Assembly (NCBI GenBank): GCA_030762175.1
Contig: CM060843.1
Location: 28,478,501-28,542,500, forward strand
Reading direction: 5' to 3'
From: Metallyticus violacea
Taxonomy: Eukaryota; Arthropoda; Insecta; Mantodea; Metallyticidae
DNA: 64,000 bases
A program made the translations under genes and the position numbers. How positions within the stretch are numbered: the stretch's first letter is position 1; each line of letters opens with the position of its first letter. The notes under the pieces were generated by a model. The model saw nothing but the letters and a program-made list of their open reading frames with translations. It did no database searches and was not told the origin of the DNA. Below, piece after piece: positions 58,851-64,000 of this stretch.

Positions 58851-60059
58851 GTTTTTAAATTTGGAAGAATATGTTCATTAACGGTGCTTATCAGCTACTA
58901 GTCTTGGTATAGTGAATTTATGGCAGAAATATTACAAAATATCAAGAAGTACATGAAAATAATATAAGATTCTACACTATGTATAAAATTTTCAAGAATA
59001 CTGTTAGGACAAAAGAAAATTAATGAGATTATTCCATGCTATGAACTTGCCCAGTACACTACTTCTGATGTGGAACAGTCATTTTCACAGTATAAATCAG
59101 GATTCTAACATCGTCAAGTCATTGTTTTATAAAAGACATGATGAATTTTGTTATGTATTGGAATATGTTAATATGAGTAACATTATTTCATGCTATAAAC
59201 TTTCTCAGTTCACTATTTTTGATGTGGAATGGTCATTTTCACAATGCAGATTATTGCTCCAGGATAATCGTTTGTGAAGGACAATATGATAAATTTTGTT
59301 ATGTATTGCAATACTTTAACAGTTAGCAAAACAATTAGAGAAGGAAGATATTTTAAACATGTATAGCACCTAAAAATCAACATTTTTATAATTAAAAATC
59401 TACCTTAAAATCTGAGACCTATTGATTACATAGCAAAATTGGGTAATTTATTTCTGAAATAATTAAAGACTAAACCCTTTAAATATCCTTCACATAAGCA
59501 ATTTCTTATGTGAACTATACCCAATTTCCAGCGTCATTTATATGAAAAGTTATATATCAAATTCAAAAAAAGTTACAAAGGAGGAAAAGAACATACAAAA
59601 ATAAGAAATATGGTATACCTGATCTACGATTACCTTTTATCCTCCTAAATGTAAAACTTAAAATATAATTATAGGTCAACCACAGAACTAATTATGAAAC
59701 ATTTTAGCAATCTCAATTAGCAAACACAAGTAAGCATATTTAATATTACATGCAGCCTCAATGATTACAACTGAAAAAGTAGTCCAAATTTATGTCTTGA
59801 AAGTACAAAAGAAGAAACGTTAAAATCTACAAACCTTCTGCCCAATTATACAGGAAGGGATGGTTGATGAAGTGAATATATAAAATGAATATGCCTTTAA
59901 TTGAGATATTCTTCATTGCTAAATTCACCAGAGAGAGCTCTTGTCTTCAAGAATAAAAGTGGTTTAAGTGGCATTGGGCATTGTGCTGAATACATATAGA
60001 GCAAAAATAGAGCTGTTTGGAATAAGAATAACAAATTAGTTATATATACAGTGAAATAT
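58851..60059. other. Intergenic, no gene seen
   Basis: AT-rich. Two similar ~100-bp blocks (near 59030-59100 and 59185-59250) share TTCATGCTATAAACTT-like and GATGTGGAA(C/T)(A/G)GTCATTTTCACA sequence. No coding assignment. Confidence 0.45.
59030..59260 (+). repeat. Imperfect direct repeat (~70 bp, two copies)
   Basis: Copies near 59028-59095 and 59186-59250 share ATTCCATGCTATGAACTTGC / TTTCATGCTATAAACTTTC and TTTTGATGTGGAATGGTCATT-like parts. In the open plus frame they code CYELAQ/CYKLSQ-type peptides. Tandem duplication of unknown origin. Confidence 0.6.
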
Positions 60060-62835
60060 ATTGGTCCTTGGGAGTGCACTAACCATCCTGCTAGTGATTG
60101 GAGGAGCTGAAGTAAATGGAAATTTAATCAATGCTGGAGAATCATTGACAAAATGTATAAATGGAAGGAACAGACTATGCAACAAATTGAAAATGATGAT
60201 CAAGAACATTAAAGAGTATTTAAGGGAAGAAGACCTAGTATTCTTAGGAGTAAAGGGGAAGAGTGATGCGGCCTGCAGAAGCAAATAAGAAGAAAAAGCT
60301 CATAATGGAGATGCATGGATGGGAAATTGTTGAGGCATTTAGGGTAACAAGTTCGAAAAAGGGCAATTATTGTGAAGTTAGTACAGTTTAGCTAGTATAT
60401 GAAGTGCTTTGAAGAACAAAGAAGCTAAACGGAATGGACATTTTTGTTAATAAAGATCTATCACCAAATAAGAGAATTACAAAGGAATATAGTAGATATA
60501 AATGGAAGGAAGAACTTTGATAATAAATTCAAGCATGTACTAGACTCAAATTATAGACAGATATGTCAATGTGGAATAGGATTCATGTCAAAGAAAGATA
60601 AAATAAAAAGAGTGAATGATATCCTAAATAATAATATTATGCAAAGGTCGAGGGAGGAAATGGAAATGAGAATAAGTATTTATAAAAGGGAAGAGGATTG
60701 GTTCAATGAAGAGCGTGGGGTCAAAAAAAAAGAAAGAAAAGAAAAACAATTGCTGGTAAATTGGAGGAATTAGGAGATAGAGAGTCCAAGGAAGATTATA
60801 TGCAAAGAAGGAATTCTTATAATTTATTGCTAGAACAAAAGAAAGCCGAGTGGAGGAGGAAAAAGGAAAGTAATCTGATAAGGGTTTTAAATGAGAATAA
60901 TGTTAGTAAGAGGTCTGGATGTCTATAAAATCTGCTTATAGTAAATATGTATACATATAAACCCAGCATTGAATCAGAATGAATGGAGTACTTTAAAGAG
61001 TTGTATGCAGGGCATAGAAGTATTGAAATTACCAGGATTCTGTAAACTGAGAATAGTTTCATGTGGATGTTAGATGGTGAGGTAAAAAAAGAAGAAGTAA
61101 TGGAACAAGTTAAATTAATGAAGAAAAATAAAGCAACTGGCATAGATGGTATTCCAGCAGAATTTCTTAAATAATGGTGCACTGAAGAAAATAGAGTTAA
61201 GGTCTTAGTAGATCTATTCAATTTCATTAAAATTAAGGATTATGTACCAGAAAAGTGCAGAAAAGCAATCATACATCCTATATACAAAGGTAAGGGGTGT
61301 TGATAAACCAAATAGCTAACAAGAAATCGCATTATTGTCAAAAGTAGGAAAACATTTTACAGGTATTCTGGCGAGTAGACTACAAACCTAGGTTAAAGAA
61401 CATAATATCCCATCAGAATTTCAGAAGGGTTTTCAAACTGGGAGAACAGTTGAAAGTTTTAATTTTAATAAATTTAGGAATCAACACAGTGAAAACAAGT
61501 ATAAGATCTCCAGTAGATAAAATATTTTAAAATGCTAAAAACATTACTGTGGCTTCACTTCCAATGAATACAGAAGCAGTCTGAGTTAAAAACGTTTAAA
61601 ATATTAATACAATGATTAAACACTCTTGACGTTTCATTTCAAAATTAAAAATTCAGGACCTGTTTCATGAGACCTTTGCTCACCTTGTCAACTGTTAAAA
61701 GGCCCCGAATTGAAAGTTTATTAATCATAAAAATAATAGACAATTACTGAAAAGATAAAGAAAATAGATTGTATATGGTCTTTGTTGACTTAGAGAAAAC
61801 ATACCACCAGATAGAAATATAATTATTATGTTGAGTAAGTAGCCGTGGTGAATATTTTGAGAACATTATATAATGAGATACTTTCTGTGTAAGAGTAAAG
61901 GAAGGGGTAGTAACTAAGAGAAATCCATCAAAAGAAAGGCCTCAGGCAAGGATGCAAGCTAAGTCCAGTTCTATTTAATTTACATATAGATGCTGTACTA
62001 GTAGAAATTGGAAGGAATAACAATTTTGTGCCAGTCTTAAATAATATTCAGATTCCAGGACTACTTTTTGCAGATGACTTAACGGTAGGATCAATAAGTT
62101 AAAGGATTAAAACAATCCTTGCAAAGAATAGACAAATACTGTAAAGAATGGAGCCTAAAAGTGAAGCAAGGGAATACAGTAATTGTGCATTTAAGAAAAG
62201 GGAAAAATTAAGCAAATATGAAAAATGGGAGGGAGAAAGTAAAGAATATACTGTAGTGCGCGATTGTAGTTACCCAGGGTTAAAAATAGACAGAGGTGGC
62301 AAAAGGAAAGATAAAAGAAATTTGCACTGGCTAAGGTAAAGGGGCCATGTCAGCTATCAGAAGATGCAAATACCGAGTTCCTGACATAAATATTAAATGG
62401 CTACAGAAAATATATAATATGGTAGTAAAGGCAAAAATGATGTATGGTATAGAAGTTTATGGACTACATGAGGTACATAGGATATTCTGTAGAGAAATGC
62501 TAGGATTACTGAACACAACTTAAGAAAGGTAGGGTAGAATGGCAAACAAGAAAAGATAATAGAAAGAGTAATGAAATATTGGTTCAGAATTTTGAACTTA
62601 TAGGGAAAAAAATTGCTAAGACAATGTTTAGGATACCAAGAAAAACTCTTAAAGAACTAAAGGTGGATAAATAGTCTTTGGGAAAAATTGGAGAATAATG
62701 AACTAGGAGAGATATGCAGAAGAAGGGTATATAATGTTAAAAATTCCTGGAAAAGGGAGAGATTTGAGGATATATTTAGTGAGATAGCTGAAAAGAGATC
62801 TTTGGATTTTTATGCATTGATGAAAAGTACATGGG
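60060..62835 (+). mobile_element. LINE (type alpha), endonuclease and reverse transcriptase, frameshifted
   Basis: The plus strand reads an endonuclease remnant with decayed GGDFN (LVIGGAEVNGNLINAGESLT, 60061-60288), then a charged linker (60444-60773). The reverse transcriptase follows: MEQVKLMKKNKATGIDGIPA near 61100 and GLRQGCKLSPVLFNLHIDAV near 61950. The catalytic LLFADDLTVGSIS at about 62060-62100 is intact. Later parts are MEPKSEAREYSNC at 62148 and KMMYGIEVYGL near 62440. C-terminally it is cut at about 62835, where another LINE end begins. Frameshifts and stops are spread through it. A 250-bp Penelope-like solo end sits inside the RT (61460-61709). Related 3' fragments lie at 4.3, 35 and 37 kb. 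Confidence 0.8.
61460..61709. mobile_element. Solo Penelope-like end inside the LINE
   Basis: It opens AGGAATCAACACAGTGAAAA and closes TTTCATGAGACCTTTGCTCA then CCTTGTCAACTG. These are the same two ends seen in the 47-51 kb elements. TTGAAAGTTT flanks it (61450-61459 and 61710-61719), and the LINE RT frame resumes after it. No coding sequence. Confidence 0.8.
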
Positions 62836-62844
62836 GAAGAATGA

Positions 62845-64000
62845 TGATTATTGTTTAAGGGGCGCACAACATTGAAGGTCATTAGCGCCCAAACACACTA
62901 AAAACTGCACCAGAACTAAAAAATAAATAGTTAACACAAATCAAGTCTTAGGTTAAATAACAGTAGCACGTTGTGCAACAAAATAAAAGCCCATAACAAA
63001 TACAAGTGGGTGTAATGGTCAACAAACAAAGGACAGCCGCAATAGTGAAAAACAACAGTCCTATAATGGTCTAAAAAGGGTCAATAAAACCCTATAACTA
63101 ACAACACTACAACAAATAAAACTGGTAGTAAAACACATCAGCAAAAGCTGAAAACATACCAGTATTGTAAAAGTCTAAACTGGTAACAATAAAACCCCAA
63201 AACAATAACAAGGGCAATATACTACAACTCAATTAAAGACTGGTACTAAAAACGATACATCAAATGCTGAAATAACAACAGTCTTAAAAGAGTCTAAAAA
63301 TGCTGTTATGGATAAAAAGAGAACACCTCACCTTGCTCCAAAAACCACAAGCACGGATAAAACGGAGCACTCGCTCAACAGCAACCACATCATCTGCAAG
63401 TAAGTTTTCAATAGAGGAGGGCAAACCTAGGCTATTTCTAAAAGCTGTCAGATGATGGCAATCAATTAAAATGTGACACACTGTAAAGGGGTGGTTACAG
63501 TGAGGGCAAGCTGGAGCGGGTTGACCATTAAAAAGGTAACAGTGACTAAAACGGCAATGGCCAATTCTAAGATGAGCTAAAATTACTTCCTCGCGACGAA
63601 CAGCGCGAGAAGAAGTCGACCAGTTAAAAGGGGCTGATTTATACTCCCGAAGCTTATTAGTGGTTAGTAAATTTCATTCATTGCGCCCGCGCGAGAGAAT
63701 GCCTCTACGTAATAAATGGTTAAAATAGCCAAAATAAAATCGTTGCTCGTCCTCAGCAGGGTCTAAAAGAGCGGATTTAGCTGCGACATCTGCGGCTTCA
63801 TTACCTTTGAGTCCCACATGTCCAGGTACCCATAATAGTGTCACCCTGACGCCAGCGTCGAAAAGAGTTAACACTATATCCTGGACCTTCTGTACAAGGG
63901 GGTGGTGGTTGTACAGATTTCTAAACTTAAAATTGCACTCAAAGAGTCAGAACAAATAACAGTATTCCCAAGCCCGTGATCAGAAATAAATAAAATTGCC
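62845..64000 (-). mobile_element. LINE with RNase H domain (R1/I-like), 3' part, runs off the right edge
   Basis: The minus strand codes RNase H motifs SDSLSAI near 63935 and VTLLWVPGHVGLKGNEAADV near 63850. A Cys-His knuckle, PACPHCNHPFTVCHILIDC, lies near 63490. The frame from about 63900 down to 63284 is open except for one TGA near 63674, with a single shift near 63925. It is therefore much younger than the other LINEs here. The 3' non-coding tail ends GGGCGCTAATGACC...GTTGTGCGCCCC at about 62850, a palindromic end also common in insect LINEs. It was inserted at or beside the end of the type alpha LINE. Confidence 0.85.

Overview
The window is AT-rich animal nuclear DNA, most likely from an arthropod. 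This rests on spliced exons with GT-AG borders, several tRNA-derived SINE families, many Tc1/mariner relics, Penelope-like elements and RNase H-bearing LINEs. I cannot name the species. One host gene is recognisable: the plus strand carries the last four coding exons (7678-7906, 12956-13036, 27133-27411, 44872-45021) and the 3' UTR of VMP1. VMP1 is the ER membrane protein and scramblase of the VTT/DedA-like family that acts in autophagosome formation and lipid export. The four exons join in consistent phase and encode 245 residues. About 160 N-terminal residues should lie left of the window, so 1-7677 is probably intron too. The introns are about 5.0, 14.1 and 17.5 kb.

The introns are a graveyard of mobile elements. 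Left part (1-7677): SINE fragment, Penelope-like copy, mariner with all three catalytic Asp codons (2285-3398), SINE, LINE 3' part, complete-ended but dead mariner (5067-6348), and a mariner relic split by a SINE. First intron (7907-12955): a mixed inverted/tandem repeat and a mariner-like element with DD41D spacing. Second intron (13037-27132): hAT-like remnant, Penelope-like element with ~95-bp inverted ends, RNase H-type LINE, and a CT microsatellite just before the next exon. Third intron (27412-44871): more mariner relics, SINEs, two Penelope-like copies and LINE tails.

Downstream of VMP1 (46.5-64 kb) no host gene is visible. The most striking structure is a pair of Penelope-like elements in head-to-head orientation, flanked as one unit by a 12-bp direct repeat (47584-47595 and 51200-51211). 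After it come an IS630-like DDE relic, a Tc1 relic, SINEs, two abutting mariner relics, and a Penelope-like remnant. Next is a ~2.8 kb LINE that still has its FADD motif and carries a nested 250-bp solo Penelope-like end. At the right edge is the 3' part of a relatively young RNase H LINE.

No protein-coding system beyond VMP1 and transposons is visible. The novelty lies in transposon architecture: composite Penelope insertions, solo ends, the DD41D element and nested insertions with target duplications. All family calls come from reading motifs by eye; no database search was run.
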